NCBI GenBank assembly: GCA_002401545.1
Contig: NVTJ01000078.1
Coordinates: forward strand, 1-12,465
Reading direction: 5' to 3'
DNA from: Alphaproteobacteria bacterium
GTDB lineage: Bacteria > Pseudomonadota > Alphaproteobacteria > Sphingomonadales > Emcibacteraceae
Length of the DNA: 12,465 nucleotides
The position numbers were made by a program, and so were the translations under genes. The notes below the pieces were generated by a model. It made no database searches. It was not told where the DNA came from and saw nothing but the letters and a program-made list of their open reading frames with translations. Shown here piece after piece: positions 1 to 6,372 of the stretch (position 1 is the first letter of the stretch; each line of letters starts with the position of its first letter).

Positions 1-276
1 CCCCTGCCCGCCGATACCATGTTTCATGAAGCTGCCCGCGCCGGATATGATGCCGCCCTCTGCATGTATCATGATCAGGCCCTGATCCCCCTCAAAACGC
101 TTGATTTTGACGGCGGGGTCAATGTGACTATCGGCCTGCCCATCATTCGCACATCACCGGACCATGGCACCGCCCTGGATATTGCTGGCAAAAATTTAGC
201 CAGCCCGACCAGCATGATCAATGCCTTGAAGGCGGCGGCGCAGATATCTCTGAACCGGAAAATGAACCATGTATGA
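1..276 (+). CDS. pdxA: 4-hydroxythreonine-4-phosphate dehydrogenase, 3' part only
   Basis: This is the last 91 codons of PdxA, the cytoplasmic NAD-dependent enzyme that oxidises 4-phosphohydroxy-L-threonine in the DXP-dependent vitamin B6 (pyridoxal phosphate) pathway. The frame is open from base 1, so the start lies outside the window. Visible family signatures are PLPADTMFHEA at the very start, then CMYHDQALIP, whose His is a metal ligand in the family. After these come the Lys of LKTL, the Asn of GVNVT and the Arg of IIRTSPDHGTA, which match the phosphate and substrate contacts known for PdxA. The stop TGA at 274-276 lies inside rsmA, which starts 8 bp earlier, so the two genes are almost certainly co-transcribed. 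The pairing pdxA-rsmA is common in proteobacteria. Identification is secure; only the N-terminal two thirds is missing. Confidence 0.96.
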   Translation, partial: PLPADTMFHEAARAGYDAALCMYHDQALIPLKTLDFDGGVNVTIGLPIIRTSPDHGTALDIAGKNLASPTSMINALKAAAQISLNRKMNHV

Positions 277-1132
277 AGACGGCCTGCCCCCCCTGCGGGA
301 TGTCATCAGCCAATATGAATTAAACGCCCGAAAATCTCTGGGCCAGAATTTCCTTACCGACCTGAACCTGACCGGAAAAATCGCCCGATGTGCCGAGGGT
401 CTGGGGGGCAGCAGCCTGAAAGATTCAATCATTTATGAAGTCGGCCCCGGCCCCGGTGCCCTGACCCGCGCCCTGTTGATGGAGGGTGCCCACCGGGTGG
501 TAGCGGTAGAAATGGACCCGCGCTGTATCGAAGCCCTGACACAGGTTCAGGCCGCTTATTCGGGTCGGCTCAACGTCATAGAAGGCGATGCCCTGAAGGT
601 GAATGAACAGGAATTAATCGGCGATACCGAAGGCCGTCCGGTTAAAATCATTGCCAACCTGCCCTATAATGTGGGGACCGCCCTGCTGGTAAAATGGCTG
701 ACCTTAAAAAACTGGCTGCCGTGGTACAGCTCGCTGACTCTGATGTTCCAGAAAGAGGTGGGCATGCGCATCATTGCCGAGCCACGAACAAAGGCATATG
801 GGCGATTGTCTGTGCTGGGACAATACCGGGCGGATGCAAGAATCATGTTCGATGTCCCCGCCCGCGCCTTTACCCCGGCTCCCAAGGTAACCTCCTGTAT
901 CGTCGCCCTCACCCCGAAAGCCGAACAGGGTGATACGCCGAAACAGGCCATACTGGAAAGAGTCGTCTATGCCGCCTTTAACCAGCGGCGCAAAATGCTG
1001 CGAAGCAGCCTTAAGGCTCTGGGGGGAAACCCAAAGCCTTTTCTGGAAGCCGCCGACATTAAAGAAACCTGGCGTGCCGAGGAATTAACCGTGGCTGACT
1101 TCTGTCGTCTGGCCAGGGCTTATGAGAAATAG
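269..1132 (+). CDS. rsmA: 16S rRNA (adenine(1518)-N(6)/adenine(1519)-N(6))-dimethyltransferase
   Basis: RsmA (KsgA) dimethylates two adjacent adenines in the 3' terminal hairpin of 16S rRNA late in 30S assembly, using S-adenosylmethionine. The 287 residues show the family in order. ARKSLGQNFL lies at 20-29. The SAM-binding loop EVGPGPGALT is at 57-66 and the acidic end of strand 2 (VEMD) at 80-83. GDA is at 106-108, and the catalytic NLPYN is at 130-134. MFQKEV follows at 159-164, FTPAPKV at 201-207 and the RNA-binding AFNQRRKMLR at 236-245. Length is normal. The ATG overlaps the pdxA stop by 8 bp and only a weak GGAA lies upstream, suggesting translational coupling to pdxA. The first 19 residues resemble the usual N-terminal extension of alphaproteobacterial KsgA. 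It converges on gmk with only 4 bp between stops. Confidence 0.97.
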   Translation: MYEDGLPPLRDVISQYELNARKSLGQNFLTDLNLTGKIARCAEGLGGSSLKDSIIYEVGPGPGALTRALLMEGAHRVVAVEMDPRCIEALTQVQAAYSGRLNVIEGDALKVNEQELIGDTEGRPVKIIANLPYNVGTALLVKWLTLKNWLPWYSSLTLMFQKEVGMRIIAEPRTKAYGRLSVLGQYRADARIMFDVPARAFTPAPKVTSCIVALTPKAEQGDTPKQAILERVVYAAFNQRRKMLRSSLKALGGNPKPFLEAADIKETWRAEELTVADFCRLARAYEK

Positions 1133-1136
1133 TTTC

Positions 1137-1772
1137 CTATTCTTCGCCGGTAATTTCATGAACAAAAGATACAAGCCCGGTCTGACGTTCCCGGTTTAGA
1201 CGTTCAGCCTGCAATATGGCGAACAATTGTTGTTCCGCCTTTTTCAGATCATCATTGACAATAATATAATCATATCCATCCCAATGGCTGATTTCCTCGC
1301 TGGCCTTGGACATGCGCTTAGCGACCACTTCATCGCTGTCCTGGGCGCGTTCTTTCAGGCGGCGTTCCAGTTCATCCTTGCTCGGCGGCAGAATGAAGAC
1401 CCGCACCAGATCCTTGGCCACTTTCTGAGTGAGCTGCTGAGTTCCCTGCCAATCAATGTCAAACAGAACGTCCCGGCCCTCGCTCATGGCCTTTTCCACC
1501 GGGGCGGAAGGGGTGCCATACTGGTTATCAAATACCCTGGCATGTTCCAGAAAACCGTCCTGTTCCACCAGTTTTTCAAATTCTGCTGTGGAGACAAAAT
1601 TATAATCAACACCGTCCTCCTCCCCCGGCCTAGGCGTCCGCGTGGTCATGGAAACGGACAGGGTGATATTCTTGTCCTTTGCCAGAAGAAGCCGCGACAG
1701 GGTAGACTTCCCGGCCCCCGATGGCGAGGATAGAACCAGCAATAAGCCCCTACGTTCTATATTCTTGGTCAT
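1137..1772 (-). CDS. gmk: Guanylate kinase
   Basis: Guanylate kinase phosphorylates GMP to GDP with ATP in the cytoplasm, feeding GTP and dGTP pools. The 211-residue protein has a P-loop SSPSGAGKST at 15-24. The GMP-binding TTRTPRPGE lies at 43-51, the conserved FLEHARVFDNQYGT at 74-87 and DIDWQG at 105-110. The lid contains RAQDSDEVVAKRM. The length is typical for bacterial Gmk. The start follows the yicC stop after 5 bp, with a short AGAG just upstream of ATG, so it is the second gene of a yicC-gmk transcript. Its stop is 4 bp from the stop of rsmA on the other strand, leaving no room for a separate terminator between them. Confidence 0.97.
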   Translation of the reverse strand: MTKNIERRGLLLVLSSPSGAGKSTLSRLLLAKDKNITLSVSMTTRTPRPGEEDGVDYNFVSTAEFEKLVEQDGFLEHARVFDNQYGTPSAPVEKAMSEGRDVLFDIDWQGTQQLTQKVAKDLVRVFILPPSKDELERRLKERAQDSDEVVAKRMSKASEEISHWDGYDYIIVNDDLKKAEQQLFAILQAERLNRERQTGLVSFVHEITGEE

Positions 1773-1777
1773 ATTCT

Positions 1778-2665
1778 CTACTCAATATTCTGAACCTGTT
1801 CACGGAACTGATCGATGGTTGTCTTCAGCGATAGTCCAATATCGGTCAGGCGAATATCCGATGCCTTGCTGCATAGGGTATTGGCTTCCCGGTTGAATTC
1901 CTGGGTCAGGAAATCCAGCTTGCGGCCAATCTGGCCATCAGCATCAATGTGCGATCTGGCGGCCTCAATATGGGCATATAAACGATCAATTTCTTCCTTG
2001 ATATCTGCCTTGGTCGCCAGCAATACAACCTCCTGTGCGATACGGTCCGGGTCGATACCGGTCTTATCGTCCAAAAGGGCATTCACCTTGTCCAGATAAC
2101 GTTTCCTGATCAGGTCCGGCATTTGCTGTGTCAGGCTGTCAGCCTGTTTGACCAATCGTTCAATTTCATCCAAAAGACCCGTTAACACTTCCTGCATAGC
2201 GGCCCCTTCCGTATCACGGGACAACTTAAAAGCCGACAAAGCCGCCGCAAAAGACGTTTTTAGGGCCGCATCACGGGCTTTAAGGGTGGCTTCGTCTTCT
2301 TCTGCTTCCACATACTGGATCACGTCCCTGACCCCCATAAGCGCATCAAGGCTGGGTTGGGGCAGATGGTTATTCATGGCCGTGGTGGTGGCAATCTCCA
2401 CCAAAGCGTCAAGCATTTCCTGATTGACTTTAAACGATGTGCCGTCCGTATCCCGGTTCATTTGCAGGTTAATATTCACCGAGCCACGGGCAATATTATC
2501 CTTCAGGGTTTTACGCGCCATCTGCTCCACCGCATCAAGCCCCTGCGGCGTGCGGCAACGCACATCAAGATTACGGCCATTGACGCTCTTGATTTCCCAG
2601 GTCCAGTGATAATTTTCCCAACTCTCCGATAGGCGGGCGAATCCGGTCATACTTGATAATGTCAT
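1778..2665 (-). CDS. yicC: YicC/YloC family endoribonuclease
   Basis: This is a member of the YicC/YloC family. Members in E. coli and B. subtilis have been characterised as endoribonucleases involved in RNA turnover; the role in this organism is inferred. Of 295 residues, the N-terminal domain starts with the signature MTGFAR at 6-11 and EIKSVNGR at 24-31. The C-terminal domain carries KADIKEEIDRL at 219-229 and then the strongly conserved GRKLDFLTQEFNRE at 247-260, followed by ANTLCSKA at 261-268. The chosen ATG gives the usual short MTLSS lead before MTGFAR. No Shine-Dalgarno is visible before it; the 20 bases upstream on this strand are A/T-rich. It is the first gene of yicC-gmk and diverges from the dehydrogenase gene across 67 bp. 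In related genomes mltG normally sits directly upstream on the same strand; here it is separated. Confidence 0.95.
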   Translation of the reverse strand: MTLSSMTGFARLSESWENYHWTWEIKSVNGRNLDVRCRTPQGLDAVEQMARKTLKDNIARGSVNINLQMNRDTDGTSFKVNQEMLDALVEIATTTAMNNHLPQPSLDALMGVRDVIQYVEAEEDEATLKARDAALKTSFAAALSAFKLSRDTEGAAMQEVLTGLLDEIERLVKQADSLTQQMPDLIRKRYLDKVNALLDDKTGIDPDRIAQEVVLLATKADIKEEIDRLYAHIEAARSHIDADGQIGRKLDFLTQEFNREANTLCSKASDIRLTDIGLSLKTTIDQFREQVQNIE

Positions 2666-2688
2666 AGTTTAAAGTTTTTCATCTGTTA

Positions 2689-2710
2689 TTGTTCCGTTTG
2701 ACAGGAACAA
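2689..2710. promoter_or_regulatory. Perfect inverted repeat in the yicC/dehydrogenase divergent region (candidate operator)
   Basis: The arms TTGTTCC (2689-2695) and GGAACAA (2704-2710) are exact reverse complements separated by 8 bp, within a 67-bp divergent intergenic region. The spacer ends in TTGACA (2698-2703), a consensus -35 hexamer facing the dehydrogenase gene. The symmetry and position fit a dimeric repressor site; no regulator is identified. No T-run follows, so it is not a terminator. Confidence 0.4.
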
Positions 2711-2727
2711 GCTATAGCAGGAATAAC
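2698..2727 (+). promoter_or_regulatory. Candidate promoter for the dehydrogenase gene
   Basis: A perfect -35 TTGACA (2698-2703) is followed after 18 bp by AATAAC (2722-2727), four of six bases matching TATAAT. Initiation would fall almost on the ATG at 2733, giving a very short or absent leader. An AGGA at 2719-2722 lies 10 bases before the ATG and would serve as ribosome binding site only if transcription started further upstream. The -10 assignment is weak. Confidence 0.3.
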
Positions 2728-2732
2728 CGCAG

Positions 2733-3497
2733 ATGAAAAATCCAAAATCCATTCTTATTACCGGTGGCAGCGGCGGATTGGGCGCGGCGCTGGCCAAAGA
2801 ATATGCCACAAGCGGTATCATCCTGTTCCTGTCCGGCCGCAATGAAGAAAGATTGGGGGACGTTCAGAAAGAGTGCCTGTCCCTTGGGGCTGACGTGCAT
2901 ACCGGACTTGTTGATACCAGTGATAAAGTGGCCATGTCTGAGTGGATCAGGAAATGTGATGACATCGCACCATTGGATTTGGTGGTGGCCAATGCAGGTA
3001 TTGGACTCGGTTTCACCCCCCAAATGGATTTAGGTGACCACACCAGACAGATTTTTGATGTCAATGTGAACGGCGTTTTCAATACGGTTCATCCAGCCAT
3101 ACGCCTTATGCAACCCCGTGCAAAGGGACAGATTGCCATTATATCATCGCTGGCGGGCTATCACGGCTTGCCATCCTCTCCGGCTTATTCCACCAGCAAG
3201 GCCTGTGTGAAGGCTTACGGCGAAGCTCTGCGCGGCCTCTATGCCCGCCACGGCATCGAAGTTAATGTGGTCTGTCCCGGCTTTGTCAAAAGCGCCATGA
3301 CAGCCCAAAATAAATTTCCCATGCCCTTCCTGATGGAAACCGACAAGGCGATAAGGATTTTACGCCAGGGACTGGAAAAAAATCAGGCCCGCATCACTTT
3401 CCCGTGGCAATTGAGCCTCATTTACGGGGCCATTGTACGCTTCCTGCCGGAATGGCTGTTTGACCGGATTTTCAGGGTAATGCCGACGAAGAATTAA
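2733..3497 (+). CDS. SDR family NAD(P)-dependent oxidoreductase
   Basis: This is a classical short-chain dehydrogenase/reductase of 254 residues with a Rossmann fold. The cofactor loop TGGSGGLG is at 10-17, and SGR at 34-36 after strand 2 has an Arg often linked with NADP preference. NAG lies at 87-89. The catalytic tetrad is N111, S139, Y152 and K156 (the YSTSK motif at 152-156). CPGFVKSAM follows, in the region that contacts nicotinamide. The last 30 residues are rich in aromatic and aliphatic residues (WQLSLIYGAIVRFLPEWLF), perhaps a membrane-associating or dimer helix. It is not FabG, which is present separately with a different C-terminus. The substrate cannot be read from the sequence. 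It is a single plus-strand gene wedged between minus-strand yicC and mltG, overlapping mltG tail to tail by 4 bp. Confidence 0.92.
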   Translation: MKNPKSILITGGSGGLGAALAKEYATSGIILFLSGRNEERLGDVQKECLSLGADVHTGLVDTSDKVAMSEWIRKCDDIAPLDLVVANAGIGLGFTPQMDLGDHTRQIFDVNVNGVFNTVHPAIRLMQPRAKGQIAIISSLAGYHGLPSSPAYSTSKACVKAYGEALRGLYARHGIEVNVVCPGFVKSAMTAQNKFPMPFLMETDKAIRILRQGLEKNQARITFPWQLSLIYGAIVRFLPEWLFDRIFRVMPTKN

Positions 3498-4480
3498 TTT
3501 TTCTGCCTTTTTAGCTTCTCAATCCGGCGCCATTTTTTAACATTTTGCAGATGCTCCCGCAAACTGCTGGCAAAGGCATGTCCGCCGCTACCGTCAGCCA
3601 CAAAATAGAGATCATCCGTCTTAAGCGGCTGCAATACCGCCTCTATGGAGGCCCGGCCCGGATGAGCAATAGCGGTTGGCGGCAGCCCCCTGATCTTGTA
3701 AGTGTTGTAAGGATTATCTGATTTCAGGTCGGATTTACGCAATGGACGGTCAATATATCCTTTTCGATCAAGGCCATAAATTACTGTCGGGTCGGTCTGA
3801 AGCCGCATATTTTTTCGCAGACGGTTGATGAACACCCCGGCAATATGAGCGCGTTCCCCCGACTTCGCCGTTTCTTTCTCAACGATAGAAGCCAATATAA
3901 GCGCATCTTCCACGGACAGGAAGGGCAGGTCCTCTGCTCTTTTCTGCCACAGAGCATCCAGTAAATCCAGTTGCCGCATCTGCATACGCCGGATCAGGTT
4001 ATGACGGGTGGTATTTTTGGTATAAAGATAGGTCTCCGGCAATATAGAGCCTTCCCGTGGCAGGTTGGTTATGGGATTGGTCAGATTTTCAATGCCATTG
4101 AGATATTCTGCAATCTGCCAGCTTGTCCAGCCTTCAATGATGGTCAGGCGATGCTGGATAACCTTGCCACTGGACAGGATCATCATAATATCAAACATGC
4201 TGGCACCGGACGGAATGACAAATTCTCCGGCCTGTAAATTCCGGTCAAAGCCCGATAATTTGACCCCCAGCCTGAAAATATCCTGATCGGTGATAAAGCC
4301 ATTTTCTTCCAGTTCCCAGGCCGTGCGGATAACCGCCTGCCCCTTTGGCAGAAAGTAGGCAGTATTCTGATCTATCGGACCTTCTTCATGAAAATTCCGG
4401 TAGCCCAGATAGAAAAACAGCGCCGCAAATGCGACGCTGCCGATCAGTAATAAAATGATATATTTGCCCATCCCTGTCAT
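3494..4480 (-). CDS. mltG: Endolytic murein transglycosylase MltG
   Basis: MltG is an inner-membrane lytic transglycosylase that cuts nascent peptidoglycan strands and so sets glycan chain length. The 328 residues start with a short cytoplasmic end and one transmembrane helix (about 7-27). A LysM-like region follows (about 40-110), then the YceG catalytic domain. The catalytic Glu is E201 in ASIVEKET (198-204). Further signatures are LQTDPTVIYG at 227-236, YNTY at 258-261, GLPPTAIAHPG at 265-275 and YFVADGSGGHAF at 292-303. The family usually has LPPTPIANPG, so Ala and His replace Pro and Asn here. The first ATG has no clear Shine-Dalgarno and lies 9 bases after the fabF stop, suggesting coupling. 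A second in-frame ATG three codons later is possible. The stop shares a TTAA with the stop of the dehydrogenase on the other strand. Confidence 0.96.
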   Translation of the reverse strand: MTGMGKYIILLLIGSVAFAALFFYLGYRNFHEEGPIDQNTAYFLPKGQAVIRTAWELEENGFITDQDIFRLGVKLSGFDRNLQAGEFVIPSGASMFDIMMILSSGKVIQHRLTIIEGWTSWQIAEYLNGIENLTNPITNLPREGSILPETYLYTKNTTRHNLIRRMQMRQLDLLDALWQKRAEDLPFLSVEDALILASIVEKETAKSGERAHIAGVFINRLRKNMRLQTDPTVIYGLDRKGYIDRPLRKSDLKSDNPYNTYKIRGLPPTAIAHPGRASIEAVLQPLKTDDLYFVADGSGGHAFASSLREHLQNVKKWRRIEKLKRQKN

Positions 4481-4489
4481 GGGATTGCG

Positions 4490-5755
4490 TTAAACGGCCT
4501 TGAAGATTACAGAAGCATTGGTGCCACCAAATCCAAAGCTGTTGGACAGCACAGCCGTAATGCCTGTCTTCCGCTGGGCTTCGTGGGGCACCAGATTGAT
4601 GCCTTCAATACCATCCGATGGATTATCCAGATTTAACGTCGGGGGAATTTCACCTCTGTTCATGGCCAATATACTGAAGATTGCTTCGGTACTGCCCGCT
4701 GCACCAAGCAAATGCCCGATGGCGGATTTTGTCGATGACATGGCTATTTTACCCGCCTCATCCCCGAACAGTCTTTTGACTGCATTAAATTCGATTTCAT
4801 CACCGAGCGGTGTTGACGTGCCATGCGCATTGACATAACCAATATCCTCCGGCGACATACCTGCACGCTTGAAAGCCGCCTGCATGGCACGGTATCCGCC
4901 GCTGCCATCCGGTGCCGGAGCCGTCACATGATAGGCATCCCCGGACAGGCCATACCCCACGACTTCGGCATAGATTTTAGCGCCGCGTTTTTTGGCATGT
5001 TCATATTCTTCGAGGACCAGCATACCTGCCCCTTCACCAATAACAAAACCGTCACGGTCCCGGTCATAAGGTCGTGACGCTTTTTCCGGAGTGTCATTAA
5101 AATGTGTACTCAGGGCCTTGGCCTGAGCAAATCCGGCAACGCCCATCTCGCAAATAGCGGCCTCACCACCGCCCGCAACCATCACATCCGCATCATCCCA
5201 CATGATCATCCGCGCCGCATCGCCAATGGCATGGGTTCCCGTGGCACAGGCGGTTACAATCGCATGGTTCGGCCCCTTCAGGCCATTTCGGATTGATACA
5301 TTCCCGGAGATCAGATTGATCAGACAACGGGTAATGAAAAACGGGCTTACCCGCCGGACTCCGCGCTCATGCATAATGATGGATTCTTTCTGAATACCGG
5401 GAAGCCCCCCGATGCCAGACCCGGTCAATACACCGGTACGCCATTGATCTTCTTCACTTGTGGGCTTCCAGCCGGCATCTTCCAGAGCCATTTCAGCCGC
5501 CGCAATGCCATAAAGGATAAAGTCATCAATGCGGCGACGTTCCTTGGGTGTCATCCAGTCATCGGCATTGAACGTGCCATTGGTGCCATCGCCCAGCGGT
5601 ACTTCACAGGCAATTCGTGATGAAAGAGCCTGCGGATCAAATCGGCTGATCGGTCCTGCGCCTGATTGGCCGGCAATAAGTCGCTTCCAGGTTTCTTCGA
5701 GACCCGATGCAAGCGGGGTAATCATCCCCATTCCAGTAACAACCACTCGTCTCAT
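4490..5755 (-). CDS. fabF: Beta-ketoacyl-ACP synthase II
   Basis: FabF condenses malonyl-ACP with a growing acyl-ACP in type II fatty acid synthesis, with CO2 release. Counting from the first of two adjacent ATGs, the thiolase-fold protein has the catalytic triad Cys171 (TACATGTH), His312 (NAHGTSTPLGD) and His349 (IGHLLGAAGS). It also has the glycine-rich SNSFGFGGTN near the end. The length of about 421 residues fits FabF. The starts at 5758 and 5755 are adjacent. I prefer 5755, because the AAGG at 5763-5766 then has a spacer of 7 rather than 4 bases and the protein begins MRRVVVTGMG as in relatives. It lies downstream of acpP after 165 bp and directly upstream of mltG. A possible promoter of its own lies just upstream. 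Confidence 0.97.
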   Translation of the reverse strand: MRRVVVTGMGMITPLASGLEETWKRLIAGQSGAGPISRFDPQALSSRIACEVPLGDGTNGTFNADDWMTPKERRRIDDFILYGIAAAEMALEDAGWKPTSEEDQWRTGVLTGSGIGGLPGIQKESIIMHERGVRRVSPFFITRCLINLISGNVSIRNGLKGPNHAIVTACATGTHAIGDAARMIMWDDADVMVAGGGEAAICEMGVAGFAQAKALSTHFNDTPEKASRPYDRDRDGFVIGEGAGMLVLEEYEHAKKRGAKIYAEVVGYGLSGDAYHVTAPAPDGSGGYRAMQAAFKRAGMSPEDIGYVNAHGTSTPLGDEIEFNAVKRLFGDEAGKIAMSSTKSAIGHLLGAAGSTEAIFSILAMNRGEIPPTLNLDNPSDGIEGINLVPHEAQRKTGITAVLSNSFGFGGTNASVIFKAV

Positions 5756-5762
5756 CATTTTA

Positions 5763-5766
5763 CCTT
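5763..5766 (-). promoter_or_regulatory. fabF ribosome binding site, used to choose the start
   Basis: On the minus strand AAGG is followed by TAAA and then two consecutive ATG codons. The spacer is 4 bases to the first and 7 to the second ATG, so the second is the better placed. Confidence 0.6.
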
Positions 5767-5793
5767 CTTTTTATTGCAATGGCCTGACTTTTC

Positions 5794-5822
5794 TTTAAAG
5801 CAGAATACTCCAAAAATAACAA
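5794..5822 (-). promoter_or_regulatory. Candidate fabF promoter in the acpP-fabF gap
   Basis: On the minus strand TTGTTA (5822-5817), preceded by C as in alphaproteobacterial CTTG-type -35 boxes, is separated by 17 bp from TTTAAA (5799-5794). Each hexamer matches four of six consensus bases. Initiation would be near 5787, about 30 bases before the start codon. The rest of the 162-bp gap (5759-5920) shows no convincing terminator, so read-through from acpP is also likely. Confidence 0.3.
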
Positions 5823-5920
5823 GACCGCGAACCCTGTATCCTTAGGTTAATAAAGACATAGCGCACCGCGGCCATTATTATTTTGCATACCGACAATATC
5901 AGGCAACATGAACCTGCTAT

Positions 5921-6154
5921 TTAGGAGTTCGCGCTGATAAAATCGATAGCGTCTTTAACAGTGAGTATTTTTTCAGCAGCATCATCAGGAATTTCACAAC
6001 CGAACTCTTCCTCAAATGCCATTACGAGCTCAACTGTATCCAGACTATCCGCGCCCAGATCATCAATAAAGCTTGAAGTATCTGTAACCTTGTCATCTTC
6101 AACACCCAAATGTTCAACAACAATCTTTTTTACGCGCTCAGCTACGTCACTCAT
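5921..6154 (-). CDS. acpP: Acyl carrier protein
   Basis: AcpP is the small acidic cytoplasmic protein that carries acyl intermediates on a 4'-phosphopantetheine arm in fatty acid synthesis, and also donates acyl chains to lipid A and phospholipid enzymes. The 77 residues are the standard length. The attachment site is Ser37 in GADSLDTVELVMAFEEEF (34-51), the helix II surface recognised by Fab enzymes. DDAAEKILTV and the short helix IV follow. AGGG lies 8 bases upstream of ATG and is a good ribosome binding site, but it can be paired in a hairpin (see the leader feature). It is flanked by fabG (218 bp upstream) and fabF (downstream). The long gaps on both sides, unlike the overlaps elsewhere in this block, suggest separate control, as expected for a protein needed in large excess. 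Confidence 0.98.
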   Translation of the reverse strand: MSDVAERVKKIVVEHLGVEDDKVTDTSSFIDDLGADSLDTVELVMAFEEEFGCEIPDDAAEKILTVKDAIDFISANS

Positions 6155-6162
6155 ATTTTTTT

Positions 6163-6188
6163 CCCTATTTTAGGGGCTCTACAAGCCC
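6163..6188 (-). promoter_or_regulatory. acpP 5' leader with two overlapping hairpins over the ribosome binding site
   Basis: In the direction of acpP transcription, GGGCT (6188-6184) can pair with AGCCC (6178-6174) around a 5-base loop. CCCTA (6175-6171) can pair with TAGGG (6167-6163) around AAA. The second hairpin contains the AGGG ribosome binding site. The two share bases 6174-6175, so they cannot both form fully. Both stems are perfect but only 5 bp. That this acts as a switch is inference. Confidence 0.35.
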
Positions 6189-6215
6189 GGGTTTTGATAA
6201 TCACAGAACCAGTAT

Positions 6216-6244
6216 TTAATACTCTATTTTCCTTTTACAAGCAA
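6216..6244 (-). promoter_or_regulatory. Candidate acpP promoter with a 13-bp palindrome over the -10
   Basis: On the minus strand TTGCTT (6244-6239) lies 17 bp before TATTAA (6221-6216). The start would be near 6209, giving a leader of about 55 bases that contains both hairpins. The -10 sits inside the palindrome AGTATTTAATACT (6211-6223; 6-bp arms, one central base), which could be an operator. A second TTGCTT lies directly upstream (6250-6245). The -35 is a modest match. Confidence 0.35.
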
Positions 6245-6342
6245 AAGCAATAAAAAACTGAATTCATCATACTTACATAATGGACTTTCACATTAAATCC
6301 AATCCGTTCATTCACCGGAGGCTTCCTAGCACATTAAGTCAG

Positions 6343-6355
6343 TTCTTGCCAAGAA
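6343..6355. repeat. 13-bp palindrome between fabG and acpP
   Basis: TTCTTGCCAAGAA has perfect 6-bp arms around one base and lies about 18 bp after the fabG stop. A one-base loop cannot form an RNA hairpin of this size and no T-run follows in a fitting place, so it is not a normal terminator. It could be a DNA-binding site. The surrounding 6224-6372 shows no gene. Confidence 0.3.
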
Positions 6356-6372
6356 TAAATATACTATAAAAT

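Noticed and set aside
1128..1141. Inverted repeat AATAG-TTTC-CTATT spanning the stop codons of rsmA and gmk, as a bidirectional terminator
   Set aside because: The stem is only 5 bp and A/T-rich and is not followed by a T-run on either strand; the symmetry mostly reflects two TAG stop codons facing each other.
1227..1733. 168-codon open frame antisense to gmk
   Set aside because: It lies within gmk, whose protein is unmistakable, and its translation shows no domain.
2691..2708. GTTCC...GGAAC as a LexA (SOS) box
   Set aside because: The alphaproteobacterial LexA site is a direct repeat GTTC-N7-GTTC; this is an inverted repeat with a different spacing.
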